From positions 3,100,001 to 3,164,000 of the forward strand of contig NC_069671.1 in NCBI RefSeq assembly GCF_027244095.1: 64,000 bases of DNA, read 5' to 3'. Below, one piece after another: positions 42,557 to 55,200 of the stretch. Made by a program: the position numbers and the translations under genes. Position 1 is the first letter of the stretch; each line of letters opens with the position of its first letter. This DNA comes from Hemicordylus capensis (lineage: Eukaryota; Chordata; Lepidosauria; Squamata; Cordylidae). The notes beneath the pieces were generated by a model. The model saw only the letters and a program-made list of their open reading frames with translations. It ran no database searches and was not told the DNA's origin.

Positions 42557-43321
42557 TGCCTGCAATCGCTGGAGCGGGATGCACAAAGGAACAGTAGCTG
42601 TCCAAGGCAGAGGGGAGGAGAGAGAGAGCAGCTGGCAGGAGACGCCAAGAGAGACGGGTGAATGGCAAGGCAGCCCAGAGTGGCTCCCTTATGCGCTTAT
42701 CCTGGGAACCCTGCCCTACCAGACACCTGCGAGGGGCTCCTTTTTGTCCTCCGAGCCCCGTCTTCCCTAGGGAGCGGCTCGGGGATGAAAGAAGAGGCCC
42801 AGCGCCGACAAGGCCCCAGTGTCCCAACACAGCAGGGCACCCGGCCAGGCCCTGCGTCCTCCTCGGCCCCGTCCCTCTTTCCCTGGCATGGGGGGGGGGA
42901 GGAACATCAGCAGCTGAGGCTGGCAGGAAAAAGGAAGAATCCTTGCTTGTCTGCCCGAGAAGCCCGAACACCACACAGCTGTCTGGCCGCTCGCAGAGAT
43001 ACCTCTGGCCGCGCAGGACGTTGCTGGGGTGATGGGGAGGCGGGGAGGTGGGGGGGGGAGGCACCTCCAGAAAGCACCGCCGCGGCTGCGGAGCACCGGT
43101 TGGGACAATGGCAGGCTTCATGGGCCGGCCTAAATGGGGGGTTTCTCTCAGCCGTCAGGCACGGCTCCCACCAGCTGCACCCAGCGCTCAGCTGTCGCTG
43201 TCAAATGGGGCGCAGTGGTGGCGGTGGGGGGGCTGTGCAAAACGTCTTAGCCCCCAGGCTGAGTTGAAAGGCTAGGCAAGGGCAGGCAGGGATGGGGCCG
43301 TGGCAGAAGCAGTCGTAGGAG
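42557..43321. other. No gene recognised, GC-rich
   Basis: Frames of up to 201 codons overlap on both strands, as expected of GC-rich sequence. No domain or splice pattern supports a gene. G runs are frequent. Confidence 0.5.
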
Positions 43322-43620
43322 CAGAGGAAGCGGCCATATACTGAGTCTGACCCTCAGTCCATCTCGCTCAGGATTGTCTACACAGACTGGCAGCGGCTTC
43401 TCCAAGGTTGCAGGCAGGAGTCTCTCTCAGCCATACCTTGGAGATGCTGCCAGGGAGGGAACTTGGAACCTTTTGCTCTTCCCAGAGCGGCTTCATCCCC
43501 TGAGGGGAAGATCTTCCAGTGCTCACACTTCTAGTCTCCCTTTCATATGCAACCAGGGCAGACCCTGCTTAGCTAAGGGGACAAGTCATGCTGGCTACCA
43601 CAAGACCAGCTCTCCTCTCC
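43322..43620 (-). mobile_element. Family A SINE, near full length
   Basis: Reverse copy with a slightly decayed tail (gaagcggccatatactgag). The head is intact. Confidence 0.8.
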
Positions 43621-43774
43621 TCTCTTCCCAGCCCGATCTGGAGAGGCTGTCAGGGATCAAACCTGGGGCCTTCTGCTTGCAAGTTGATGCTCTGCTACAG
43701 TCCTGTCCCCCAAATAATAGTAACACAGGAAGTTGCCTTCCTTGGAGTCAGACCATTGGTCGTCAACAACAAGC

Positions 43775-44005
43775 AACAACAACAAATATTTATATGCCGC
43801 TTTTCAACACCCCCCCCCAAAGTTTCCAAAGCGGTTTACATAGAGAAATAAACAAACAAGATGGATCCCTGTCCCCAAAGAGCTCACCATCTAAAAAGAA
43901 ACATAAGACAGACACCAGCAACAGTCACTGGAGGTCCTGTGCTGGGGGTGGATCGGGCTAGTTACTCTCCCCCTGCTAAAAAAGAGAATCACCACGTTAT
44001 CCTTG
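43775..44005 (-). mobile_element. L2-tailed repeat (family D)
   Basis: Reverse copy preceded by CAA repeats. It stops at aatcaccacgtta. Confidence 0.7.
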
Positions 44006-44642
44006 TCTCCATGTTTACAGCCTCTTTAGTTAGTTCCAGAGTTATGCCTATTGATTTCAAGTGAGCGGTTACCCCTCCTTTGAAAAGGTCCTCTCCTGAG
44101 CCTCTTCTTCCAAGCTCTCGTCCCTGCTGACCACCTTCCCTCTCAGAGTGGGTTGTGCTTGTACAATGCTTAGAATGAATCTTGTCTCATTCGCTTTATG
44201 GCCATCACCAATCTGGTTTTCACTTTGGTATTACAGCTTTAACTTCTATCCCTGACCACCGCCTTCTTTTGTCTAATCACCATCATCATCCATTTTCAGC
44301 CCTCTTGTTCACTCTCTCCTCATTTTGACACCATTTATCCTACAAATACATTTGTCATCTTTACATAAGGTTTTCAGGATCTAAATCTGGCTTGGGTTTC
44401 TTCTTACTTGTCCAATCTTTTACTGCTTTTCTATCAATGGTCCTTAGGATCTGTTGGGGTTTGTGATTATTTAGCAAAGCACCAAGGAAACAAGCACTCA
44501 ATTTAGAGTGCAGAGTTTACTTGTTGCAGCTATTTAAGTAGCATGCATGGAGATCACCGTAGAGTCTAAACTCCGTTGATTTATTGGTGAAGTACATTTG
44601 AGATAGGAAAGACCTATCCTATCTATCAGCTACATAATGAGT
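44006..44642. other. No gene recognised
   Basis: Unassigned, AT-rich. Confidence 0.5.
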
Positions 44643-44865
44643 AGGTAAAGTTGTGTCGGTGTCGACTCGTGATGACCACAGAACCATGTGGTTTTCTTTA
44701 CTAGAATACAGGAGGAGTTTACCCTTGCCATCTCCCTCACAATAGGAGATGATGCCTTTCAGCATCTTCCTATATTGCTGCTGCCCAAAACATACCAGCG
44801 GGGATTCGAACCAGCAACCTCTTGCTCCCTAGACAAGTTACTTCCCGGCTGTGCCATTAGGTGGT
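44643..44865 (-). mobile_element. Family B SINE
   Basis: Reverse copy. The head variant (cttgctccctagacaag) is shared with the copies at 7729 and 48577. Confidence 0.75.
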
Positions 44866-45100
44866 AATGAATAGGTAAGGGAGAGAGAGAGACAGATTTC
44901 CATCTTCTCTCTAGGAGGAAAGGAAGAAGACTGACTCACTACAGGAAGTACCTGAGGAGTCAAGGCAGGGGTCATAGAGGAGAGGCAAGCAGGGACAGAT
45001 AAGGAGACCCTCACTCACTACCTCTACCCCCAGTGCTGCAAATGGTCATTAGGATAGTTCGTGAAAAAGGTCAATGCACTGGAACTCCATCTCCAACAGG

Positions 45101-45392
45101 AACATAGGAAGCTGAGTCAGACAGTTGGTTGATCTCACTCACTATTTCCTACACAAACTGGTGGGGACTTCTCCAAAGTTGCAGGCAGGAGTCTTTCTCA
45201 GCCCTATCTTGGGGAGGCCAGGGAGGGAACCTGGAATCTTCTGCATGCAGATGCTGTTCCCAGTGCGGTCCCCTCCCCTCTGGGGAATATCTTACATTGT
45301 TCACTCAAGTAGTCTCCCATTCAAATGCAAACCAGGGCAGACTCTGTTTAGCAAAGGGGGCAACGCATGCTTGCACTGGCCAGCTCTACTCC
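45101..45392 (-). mobile_element. Family A SINE
   Basis: Reverse copy with a shortened tail and diverged head (gccagctctactccc). Confidence 0.7.
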
Positions 45393-46075
45393 CCCAATGT
45401 CCTTCTTGGTCTCATTTCCTCAGTCTGCACTGGACTCCTCCTTTTCACTCCGTATCTGTTGCTACTGGATCCTCTCATACAATCGTTTGGGAACCATCTT
45501 GACCCTTACCCTTTTGGGCTGATAAAAGCTGCCCAAGGAGGCCGGTGGTGACAGCCCAAAAGTCAGAGGGAATGACCAGTGATTCATTGAGAGCAAAATG
45601 CCACAATGCTCAAGGAAGTGATTGTGAAGACTCTCTTGAAGAAGCCTACTCCGGGCTTTTCTTCGGCAAGTTCAGGCTAGTTTCTAATCTTCCCTTCTTA
45701 GACGAAGTGGCAGAGTGAGTGTTGATCTCCCCGCTGCAGAGACTGAGCCTTGGAGAATACAGATTATCTTTTCTAGTTAACTGCATATCACCTTGCAGTG
45801 AGGCATCTCCTGCTGGTTTGCACACTGCTAAGTAGAAAATAATGAAGTTCTCTGGCTACTGCTGCTGGTACTTTACAGCTGCAGGAGACCCAACTTAAAT
45901 GGCCACCAAGAAACCCTGGCAGCAGATGACAGCACAGTTATTAGAAAAGCTCCTTCCAATTCATTGGGTACAAATAATAGATTATGTAACAAACTAAGTG
46001 ACATGAAGGTTTTAAGATGCCTGTGGGGGGAGAGGAATAGAATAGAACTTCTACCAAAGAAGAGACCAGCACTTC
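45393..46075. other. No gene recognised
   Basis: Unassigned sequence up to the hAT MITE. Confidence 0.5.
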
Positions 46076-46083
46076 CATAGAAC

Positions 46084-46279
46084 CAGAGGTGCACCTAGGT
46101 AATTTTGGCGTCTGGACCTAGCGGCCTTTGGAGGCCCCCCTCCCCTGCAAATTAAGCATCATTATGCTCAGCTGGGTGACCACATCACCCGGGAACAGAC
46201 TAAAGAGGATTTGGGGCCCCCCAGGTGCTGTGGAGGTCCTGGACTTTGGCTCAAAAGTTCCGGGGTAAGATCGCCTCTG
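46084..46279. mobile_element. hAT MITE, same family as 38108
   Basis: Starts CAGAGGTGCACCTAGG and ends tcgcctctg. A perfect duplication, catagaac, lies at 46076-46083 and 46280-46287. It is a 196-base internal-deletion relative. Confidence 0.92.
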
Positions 46280-46599
46280 CATAGAACCAACAGTGAAGTC
46301 TGCAGATTTTTAAAGACATCATTTCCAAGATGGGTATTTCCTGTCTTCACTGACTGAAGAATGGTTAGAAGAATGGTTAACTCTGTGCTTTCACGCATCT
46401 TAGTCTGTAGACAAGGATGATGTGCTACAAGTCACACACGTGCGAAGAACTTGTTAATTTTAGTATTCACCAAATGAGACGCCCTTAGATCGTAATGACG
46501 GACACCAAAATGAAGCAGACTTCCTTTTCATTGAAGAGAACGCCTTCTTCTTCATCAACCCCGCCACCTAGTAAGATCATCTGAGGTCCAGTGGTGGTT

Positions 46600-46905
46600 G
46601 CCACCAGCTCAGTTGGTGGCGACTCAAAACTGGGCCTTTTCTAGAGTTGCCCAGGGACTTTGGAACACGCTTCCTAATGAAATGAGAGTTTCCCCTTCTC
46701 TGAATGTTTTTAAGAAGGACTTGAAAACATACCTGCTTAGTCAGGCTTTTAGTTTATACTTTTAAAGCTTCGGGTTTTAGCTGTTTCTTAAAACTATTTT
46801 AATTGTGTCAATGTTTTGATGAGTTTTATAAAAAAAACTGTGTACCGCCCAGGGACTTTTTTGTATGGGGCGGTATCAAAATGTAAGAAATCATAAAAAC
46901 AAAAA
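46600..46905 (+). mobile_element. L2 LINE 3' end
   Basis: cccagggactttggaacacgc, then a T-rich 3' region and a terminal ccgcccagggac...ggggcggtatcaaaatg hairpin, typical of L2 tails. Confidence 0.75.
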
Positions 46906-46994
46906 CAAACATCTAAACATACATCTAAAAACAAACATCTAAACATACATCTAAACAATTCCAGAATCCAGATCTAGAACCAGAACTGCCTAGG

Positions 46995-48020
46995 TAGCCC
47001 TGGTGGTTGATCTACACCAGGAACTGGACAGGAGGAATGTGTCCCTATTGGTCCTGCTGAACCTCTCGGTGATGAACCTCCCAATGACTGATCACGGTGT
47101 TCCTCTGGACCACTTCTCCGGGATGGGATTAGGAGGTGCAGTCTTGAACAACCAGCTCTCACTGGATAGGTGGGCTTCTGTTTGGTTTCTTAGGTCCGCC
47201 TTGGGGTCCACTGGTGAACATCCACACAAAACCACTGGGGGAGGTCACCTGGAGAACTGGGGCACAGTTACCATCATACAGTTGACACTCAGCTCTATCA
47301 TCAGGTCCCAGGTGGACATGCTGAAATGGAGATTAGAGGCCCTGATGGACTAGATATGGGCAAACTGAGGCTTAAGACAGAGGCATTGCGAGTCAGAGGA
47401 GAGTCAGCCAGGGAGGAGGTGTTCAAACGGGTTCTAGGTGGTCACACTCCCTCTGAAGGAACAGACATGTGATTTGGGGACTCCGGAAGGATTGATCCTC
47501 AAAGCCTAGGTAGCAGCTATGACCAGGAGTGCCTTTGCACAGCTTCAGTTTTGCTAGTGCAAAATGTGGCTGTCTAGTTAGTACCTGTGGCTGCATAGTG
47601 GGTATCAACCTGAGTACTGGGGTGGATGGGAAGCCTTTCCAGGTTCAATACAAGGTTCTGTTTTTGGCCTTTAAAAGCTCCAAGCAAAGCTCCAAGACAG
47701 CCTACCTGCTTGATAGGATCTTTTGCAGTGGGAGGGACAGACCTCTGAGGCTTAGCTGTCATGCGCACAGGACAAAGCCCTCTCCATGGTTGTCCTCCGA
47801 CTGTGGAACTCCTTCTGTGGAGAGATGCTTTCCTCTCCCTCGCAGCTTTTCACAGGCAGGTAAAAAGTCATTCTCTTTAACCATGCCGCCAGATTGTGAA
47901 AGGGCCTGTGTGTGTGTGTGTGTGTGTGTGTCTATATGTTCACCCTTCTCCTTTGTTTCTTTTAACTTGTTTTTACTGTTTTTATGCAAGTTTGTGTGTT
48001 TGAATTGTTGAAAGCAATTG
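46995..48020 (+). mobile_element. L2 LINE: degenerate ORF2 fragment and 3' end
   Basis: Conceptual residues LLVLLNLSVMN, then PLDHFSGMGLGG, resemble the L2 reverse-transcriptase block. Further on, SRRES-like residues and the late-ORF2/3' region (catggttgtcctccgac) follow. A (GT)n run lies at 47907-47931. Confidence 0.75.
47907..47931 (+). repeat. (GT)n microsatellite within an L2
   Basis: Twelve GT units. Confidence 0.95.
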
Positions 48021-48172
48021 ACCTTTAAAACGATCATTTTAATAGCAATGACTTTAGAGTTACATCTTTGGATTCCTAACTTATGCCATTATACTAATCC
48101 AGTTTTGTTCCTAACCACTCACCCAGTTGCTGCAGGGAAACTGGCAAATGGAATTTGTTGCCCCTGCAAACT

Positions 48173-48207
48173 TTTTTTTTAAAAAATTAAAAAAAAAAAA
48201 AAAAAAG
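48173..48207 (+). repeat. T run and A run
   Basis: ttttttttt joined to a long A run; low complexity. Confidence 0.85.
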
Positions 48208-48576
48208 ACCAGGAAAGTACATTTTTTTGCTTTGTTGGTGCCAGGGGTTGCTGGGGGGGGGGGTCATAGCGATGAAGGCTGTTCCAACCTTTCTTCCTGC
48301 CTAGCTTCTACCCCTTTGTACATGACTTCCCACTTTTTAAATAATTCTAACATTGGGTTAACTTTTCGTCCTTCCATTTCTTCTTCCGCTATTTCTGTAA
48401 TGCTTGATGGCGTTTCTAATTCCCCCTATGCTAGAATTTGGGTGCAGTGTTTGATCCTTGTCTTTCACCTCGCAGATCCCAGTCTTTTCTAGATCACATT
48501 ACCAAAATTTCTAAAAGTTGTTCCTTCTGAAGAAATTGCTAAAACTCATGTTCATCCTCTCATTGTCTAGGCTTGA
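48208..48576. other. No gene recognised; possibly LINE 3' sequence
   Basis: Pyrimidine-rich. Unassigned. Confidence 0.4.
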
Positions 48577-48788
48577 TATAAAGCTGTGCTTCCGAGTCAG
48601 TGTATTGATCCGTGGCGACAGGTGTTTACTATTGCCATCTCTTGTGCAGCAGGAGATGATGCCTTTCAGCATCTTCCTATATCGCGGCTGCCCAATATAG
48701 GAGTTTCCCATAGTCTGGGAAACAGACCAGCGGGGATTCGAACCGGCAACCTCTTGCTCCCTAGGCAAGTTATTTCCCTGCTGCGCCA
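48577..48788 (-). mobile_element. Family B SINE
   Basis: Reverse copy with a decayed tail and a good head (ggggattcgaaccggcaacc). Confidence 0.75.
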
Positions 48789-49052
48789 GCCCCTTTATTA
48801 TCCTCTTCCATCCCACCTAAAATCCAAATACCTTTTTGATTCTGCAACTCATCTCATTGCCCTTGCCTGGCAACATGAGTTTCTCTTTTTTCTTTACGGC
48901 AACCCGCTTTCTTACTGTGCTTAAAATTGACTAGTTACTTTTTAAATGTTTTAAGCTGTTTTAAAGCTCCTTTTGGCTTTCTTCTTTCATTTCTTGTCAT
49001 GCTCCCTGTAAAGGTCGATCAATCTATTAGCAAGACCAAGACCAAAACGAGA

Positions 49053-49255
49053 GTCAGTGTGGTGTAGTGGTTAGAGTGTTGGACTGGGACCAGGGAGACC
49101 CAACTTCAAATCCCTGTTCAGCCATGAAAGTCACTGGACTGGGACAGTCACTTCTCCCTTAGACTAACCCACTTCACAGGGTTTTTGTGAGGATAAACAT
49201 TACCATGTACACTGCTCTGGGATCCTTGGAGGAAGAGTGGGATATAAACATATAT
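49053..49255 (+). mobile_element. CORE-SINE (family C)
   Basis: Forward copy from gtcagtgtggtgtagtgg to gggatataaac. Confidence 0.75.
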
Positions 49256-49379
49256 AAATATAGACCCAAGACTACACTCGTCACACACTCCTGGGATCCA
49301 GTATCTCCCACTCTTTGAGAAATATCTCAAGATGTGTTTCCCCCCTTCCCTAATTTGCTATAACTGTTGTAACGTTAGA

Positions 49380-49585
49380 CCCTAACTGAGCAAAGAGGAA
49401 TGTTTTTAGAGTGGCGGTGCTCTTCCATTTAGCAAGGGGAGAGCAACCGACCCTATCTAGCCCCAGCACAGCATTTCTCCAGTGGCAGCTGCTGGAGTCT
49501 ACCTTGTGCTTCTTTTGATTGTGAGCCCTAAACCACTCTGAAAACCGGTTGAAAAGCGCAATACAAATATTCATAGTAGTCGTCA
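49380..49585 (+). mobile_element. L2-tailed repeat (family D), decayed
   Basis: Forward copy with shortened sequence (agaggaatgtttttagag to gcgcaatacaaatattc). Another tail is at 49868-49945. Confidence 0.6.
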
Positions 49586-49945
49586 TTTTAGCTCAGGACC
49601 CCACCCCTTTCCTCACTGCCTTCTTTAGAACATAAAAAAAAAATCCCTCACTGGTTCCTCCCTAGCACCTGGCGCTCCGAGGTATGCTCCTCCGATCCTG
49701 ACGGGACTATACAGCTCTCCAGGCAAGTCGCCATGGATCGCATTTCCTGCTACGCCGATTTGGACTGTAAACTTGTGGGAGGGACTCATCGTGTTTAGTT
49801 TGCTGTGCGCACACACTTTGTTGCACAGGCACTTGAGAAATAATAAACACAGCTGCTTTCTTTTCCCTTTCTATTTCTCTGTGTAAACCGCCCTGAGCCA
49901 TTTTTGGAAGGGCGGTATAGAAATCGAATGAATGAAATCAAACAA

Positions 49946-50892
49946 ACGAACGAAAGACTGCTGCAATTCTGCCCAATTTTCATGGCCCTGCCATTCCTTT
50001 GCTCATCACGCCAACGCTGCTTTCTCCCACCAAGAAGGGGTCGGCCAAAGCCAATGCAGTCTACCACGAGCACTGCATCGGTGAGAACAGACTCTCCGTT
50101 GCTTAAAAGTCCACAGCAGCCCCGCTTTCCTTTCGGGCAAGGCCTTGGGGCTTCTATTGCACCAGGACGGCTGGATCATCTTCTCCACAGGAAGCCGGCC
50201 GCTTTTGAAGTCTTTGCACATATCAAGAGAAAGAGAGGCGCTTCCCTCCACTGGGATGGCCCCCTTGGGAAGCACTGAGAAATGCTGCCCCTGTCTTAAG
50301 TCAGAACTCGGGAAGTGGTTATTTTTTCCGAATATTCCTGAGATAACTATAGCAGCTGCCCGGAGGGCTCCTTTGGGCTTCTCACACTTGCTGGGGGACA
50401 AAGCCCCTTTTCCTGTTTCTGGCTGCCGTTTATATATATATTTTTTTTAAAAAAGGAAAGCCCAAGCTTTGATTTGGATTTTGACTTTTTCCTGGACTCC
50501 ACAGGCCCCGCTATTGAGCGCTGGTGTTGTTTGGAGACTGCCGAATCAGCTGCGTCTGCCTGCAAAAGGCTGCCTTGTGTGGGGGGACTGTACTGCAACA
50601 GTCACGTGCTGGAGGGCGTCCCACCCACAGAACGCCCTAACAAGAGACCGTTTCACAGCAACAAGACACCCCATCCTGTGTGATCACTCAGCAGCCCCGC
50701 GGAACCTGACCCCAAACGACACCTAGCCGCTTCCAGCCCTAGCTTTGGTGTGCTTGATCTGTTCTTACCAGGGCTCCGGGATGAGCAGAGCGGCACTGGC
50801 GATTCCACATCAAGCCCAGCGCGATCTCAAACTCCACGATGCCAGTGTTGTGTATAAGCAAGCAAGCAAGCAAGGCAGGATGGGGACACGTG
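49946..50892. other. No gene recognised
   Basis: Overlapping frames of up to 131 codons on both strands. No motif. Confidence 0.5.
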
Positions 50893-51183
50893 GGAGGAGA
50901 GCTGGCCTTGTGGGAGCGAGCATGAATGGTCCCCTTTGCTAAGAAGGGTCTAGCCTGGTTGATATTTGGATGGGAGAGTACAGGCGAGCACTGCAAGATG
51001 CTCCCCTCCCAGGGGATGGGGGCCATTGCTCAGTGGAAGAGCATCTGCCTACTTGCAATCCTGGGTTCACTCCCTGGCAGCATCTCCAGGTAGGGCTGGG
51101 AGAGACTCTCTCCTGAAACCTTGGAAAGCCGCTGCCGGTCAGCGTAGGCAATACTGAGCTAGACAGACCAATGGTTCCTATGT
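50893..51183 (+). mobile_element. Family A SINE with tRNA boxes
   Basis: The tRNA part ttgctcagtggaagagcatc and ggttcactccctgg is readable. It lies just downstream of the MORC2 3' end. Confidence 0.75.
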
Positions 51184-51536
51184 CTGGGCCAGAGTACGTT
51201 GCCTCAGAGAGGCAGAACACAACTACCCCAAGACTGGCTGGGGTCTTTTGCAGTCACGTTATCAGGGATCCTTTGACTGGAAGTGGTAGGGACTGAACCT
51301 ATCATAGCCATAAGGACCCTCTCCATCCTCGGAGAAAGAAACGTGGTAGCTATGATGAATGTAGCCTTGCCCATTCTGGGGCACGCACAGACCAAGAAGA
51401 AAAGCACGGCGGCACTCTGAAGAAAGCTTACAGCCGGTCTCTCTCCTCCTCACCTTCACTCTTCTCCCACACAGAACAACCAGAACCGACAGCTGAACAG
51501 AGCACCGAGATTCAAACCTGATGGGAGATGCGCCAT

Positions 51537-51665
51537 CAGGGCTGTTCAACTTTGGCCTTCCTGCAGATGCTGACTGGCAATTCCCATCATCCCTGACTAC
51601 TGGCCACTGTGGCTGGAGATGATGGGAGTTGTAGTCTAAAAACAGCTGGAGGGATGAAGCTGACC
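51537..51665. mobile_element. Palindromic hAT-like MITE downstream of MORC2
   Basis: Starts CAGGGCTGTTCAACTTTGG; arms ggcaattcccatcatccc / gatgatgggagttgtagtc. The right terminus is decayed. Confidence 0.75.
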
Positions 51666-51917
51666 AAGAAGAGGAAGCCCCAGACCCAAGCCTGAACTGA
51701 GTTATTTGCTTCTCCCCTCATGCAGAAGGTTTTTTCTTGGGCGTGGGGCTTTGGGATTACACAGGACATTGGCTTTCACCTTCTTCATGTGAAGAGGAAA
51801 CCACAAGACACACAGCGTTGCTCTACTGAGGAGTCTCAAGGTACACCTTCATAACTAGGATATAGACTTCTTCAGAGCCAAAAGACCCAACACCAGACTT
51901 CGTTTTTTGTTTGTAAA

Positions 51918-52191
51918 AAAACAAAAACAGAAATATTTATAAACATAGGTTAAAAACCTTGCTCAACAGCACTGATGTCTCCCGCGTTGCGTTAAAAAGA
52001 ACCAAAACAAAAAAACCCAAGAGGTCATCACAAGTGAAAGTTGTACACCAATGCACACTAATACAGTAGTCTCTAAAGGCTCTGGACCCCACCTCCACAC
52101 ACCGCCCTGGATTCCCCCTACACATAAAGTCCCACAGGATATGGGGATCGACGCCCTGGTGATTTCACTCTGGTGTTGGAATGTGGGCGCC
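51918..52191 (-). terminator. MORC2: MORC2 3' UTR and probable poly(A) site
   Basis: On the minus strand after the stop, the first usable hexamer is TATAAA at about 51936-51941, followed by a T/G-rich downstream stretch at about 51903-51930. That would make the 3' UTR about 270 bases. No canonical AATAAA was seen nearby, so the end is tentative. Confidence 0.5.
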
Positions 52192-52260
52192 TTAATCGCC
52201 CCTGGCAATCAGGTCCTCAATGTATGCATCTAGCTCATCATCCGTATTGAAGTCGATGTC
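52192..52260 (-). CDS. MORC2: MORC2 last coding exon
   Basis: [18 protein letters not shown], then ARGD and TAA. Acceptor tttcag. The acidic end differs from human by very few residues. Confidence 0.97.
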   Translation of the reverse strand, partial: DIDFNTDDELDAYIEDLIARGD

Positions 52261-55200
52261 CTGAAACCAACAAGGGAAAAGAGAGAGAGAAAGAGAAAGT
52301 GCATCATACTTTTCTGACTGAAGGCTGTTTGTGAAGCAAGATCTTTCCTCCCAAGAACACAAGACGACATCTAGGCCCTTCTCCCTTGGCCTACTATTAC
52401 ACGGCCCAGGGTCATATCCAGTGGTGAAGAAACATTGGCTCAGTTTATCAGCCAGACAAAATATTTTACTCGTCAAGCTACGTTGGTACATTGTTCAGGA
52501 CTTTTTTCACTCGTCAGGCATCGTTTTTCACTCGTCACAGACTAGAAGACTTGTGGATTTCTGCAGCCCTGGTCATATCCATTCCCTGACAGAGTTACAC
52601 TCACAAAGGCTGCTGGAACGCTTTGCTACTTAACATTTCACAAGCAACTTCTCCTGTCCTTCATCACAGCTTCTTAGAGGAGGACTGAACATCAATCAAC
52701 ACAAGACATCTGAGGTTTTTAGCTTAAGAAAAAAGGTGACTATGGAGGGATGAGGTAATACCCATCTTCATTAGAGGAGAGCTGGTCTTGTGGGAGCAAG
52801 CATGACTTGTCCCCTTAGCTAAGCAGGGTCCACCCTGGCTGCATATGAATGGGAGACTTGTTGTGTGAGCACTGGAAGAGATTCCACTCAGGGGATGGAG
52901 CCGCTCTGGGAAGAGCAGAAGCTTTCAAGTTCCCTCCCTGACAGCATCTCCAAGACAAGGCTGAGAGAGATTCCTGCCTGCAACCTTGGAGAAGCCGCTG
53001 CCAGTCTGTGAAGACAATACTAAGCTAGATAGACCAATGGTCTGACTCAGTATACGGCAGCTTCCTCTGTTCCTATTATCACCCAGCCCTAGCAATAAGT
53101 AGCTGTGCTCATAGAAAACTGAGAATTAGCTGCCTCTCCATTCTGATCAGTGAAAGAGTTCCATGTAACTTTGAAAACGTGTGTCAATCTCTATATCAAC
53201 AAAAGGGGATCTGATAAGAGGGACTTGCTAGTACTCTTTCTTCTGAACAGATTAACTGAAAGGAAGGCAGGGTCTTAAAAACCTGAGCTTCCCAACGCAG
53301 CAGAAAGGGAAATCACCTGGCCTGGGAGATGGGGTATAGAGGAATCGCAATTCCTCCCACTCAAGGTGGCTGTTCACATGCCATCCCTTCTGGCTAGGGA
53401 CAGGCAAGCACAAGGCAGAAACAGCTGCTTTGGCAGCTGCTGCCTCTATCAAGATTTAATATCTGCAAAGGAGCACAGCACATGCTCGAAGCAGGACCTA
53501 GGAGGGCAGGAACTTTGGTGCTGGGCTGAAGGGAAGGACCAACTGCCTGGTACCTCGCCCATAAACTCTCTCATGTAGCTGAGGCTGCATTTATTTATTT
53601 AAAATATTTATACGCTGGCCCTCCAGGGCACTACTGGTTGGGGCGGGTCACAACAATAAGATCGATACAAGATACAATAAAAGTAATAAAATTAACCAAA
53701 TTAAACAAAAAAGTTAAAAGCCAGATTAAAAACCACAATCGTTTTTAGGTTCAAATTAAAGGTTATTTTAAAAGCTAAAACTGATAAGTTACAAAAAGCT
53801 AAAGAATCGAATCGAATTATTATAACCAAAAAATGGAGCATTAAACAGTCATGCCAAATGCAACCCTTATGTTCAGAGATTTCCCCATCTTTGTTAAGTC
53901 TGCTGATATGTTTATATCCAGTCTGTGCAAGAGCTGGGAACCGGAGTGCCTCATAGGCGAACAGGACTCCTTTCTAGCGATGCCAAGTGGTTGGAGCTAC
54001 CAGTCAAAATCCTATGTTGGCACCGGCCCAGTGGAACCCCCCACCACAGGAAAACCACTCCAGTTCAGCAACAAGGCTTCACTTACCTCTTGCACCTTTT
54101 GGAGTAGTGCTACGATGTTAGTCCTCAGCTTCTGGAGTTTCTCCTTTGTCTCGGAGAGCTTCTGCTCCTGCACGCGAAGCTTTTCCTCGCAGGCCTTGGC
54201 CTGGGTGTTCGCACGGGTCTGGTACGAGTTGCACAGGTTCTGCAGGCTCATCTCATACTTGTTGAAGTAGTCTTTCTGTGGGGAGGCAGACAGACACAGG
54301 GACTCCCTTAGCAAGCGGAGGGGCCCATATAAGCTCAGGAGCATAGGAAGCGGTCTTCTACTGAGTCCATGTTGGTCCATACTGTCTGCATTGACTTGGC
54401 AGAGGTTCTCCAAGGTTACAAGCAGCAGTCTCTTCCAGCCCTATCTGGAGAACCTAGGAAGCTGCCATATACTGAGTCAGGCCCTTGGTCCATCTAGCTC
54501 AGCATTGTCTTCACAGACTGGCAGCAGCTTCTCCAAGGTTGCAGGCAGGAGTCTCTCTCAGCCCGATCTTGGAGATGCTGCCAGGGAGGGAACTTGGGGC
54601 CTTCTGCTCTTCCCAGAGAGAGCGGCTCCATCTCCTAAAGGTATAAGGCAGCTTCCGACGTTCCTAGCCCAACAAGGGCTTATGCTCAGTGGCTTCCAAA
54701 ACTTACAACGTATCGAGGGCAGTTAAGCGTCAGTTGAAAGGGGGTGGGGGTGGGTGGGAGGAAAACGAGGGAGGCTCGGCTTGGGCCAGCTGCAGCCCTG
54801 TTCGAGGCTGGGGATGCATTGCGATTTTTTGTTCTTGGTCTTGACTTGTCTCCGGTTTCCCAGGGGTATGAACTGAATATCCATGCCCAAGGTAAACAAG
54901 TATAATTCAAGTTAAGCTGTTCATTCTGTTGTGGAATCCTTTGCTTCTTGCTGCTGTTCACTGAGAGATTTGCTACTGGTTTTGGTGGTAGTAACCGACA
55001 CGGAGTGAAACAGGCTGCTGCCCCCTGTTGGCAAAAGGGAGTTTAGAAAGAGAAGTTGCTCATACCTCACCGTGTCTCATTCGGATCCATGCCTGGCATT
55101 TTTAAACTACCAAGTACAAACGGTTCTAGCTTCTCCCGCAAAATACTGGAAATCTTGGGCTGCTGAAGGTGCGGAGGATTCTCTAATGAGATCTGCAGTT

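Noticed and set aside
42348-43267. Frames of 257 (reverse) and 201 (forward) codons
   Set aside because: They overlap each other on opposite strands, run into a SINE and have no recognised motif; GC-rich chance frames.
47003-47353. Host gene in the 116-codon frame
   Set aside because: The residues match a degenerate L2 reverse transcriptase block.
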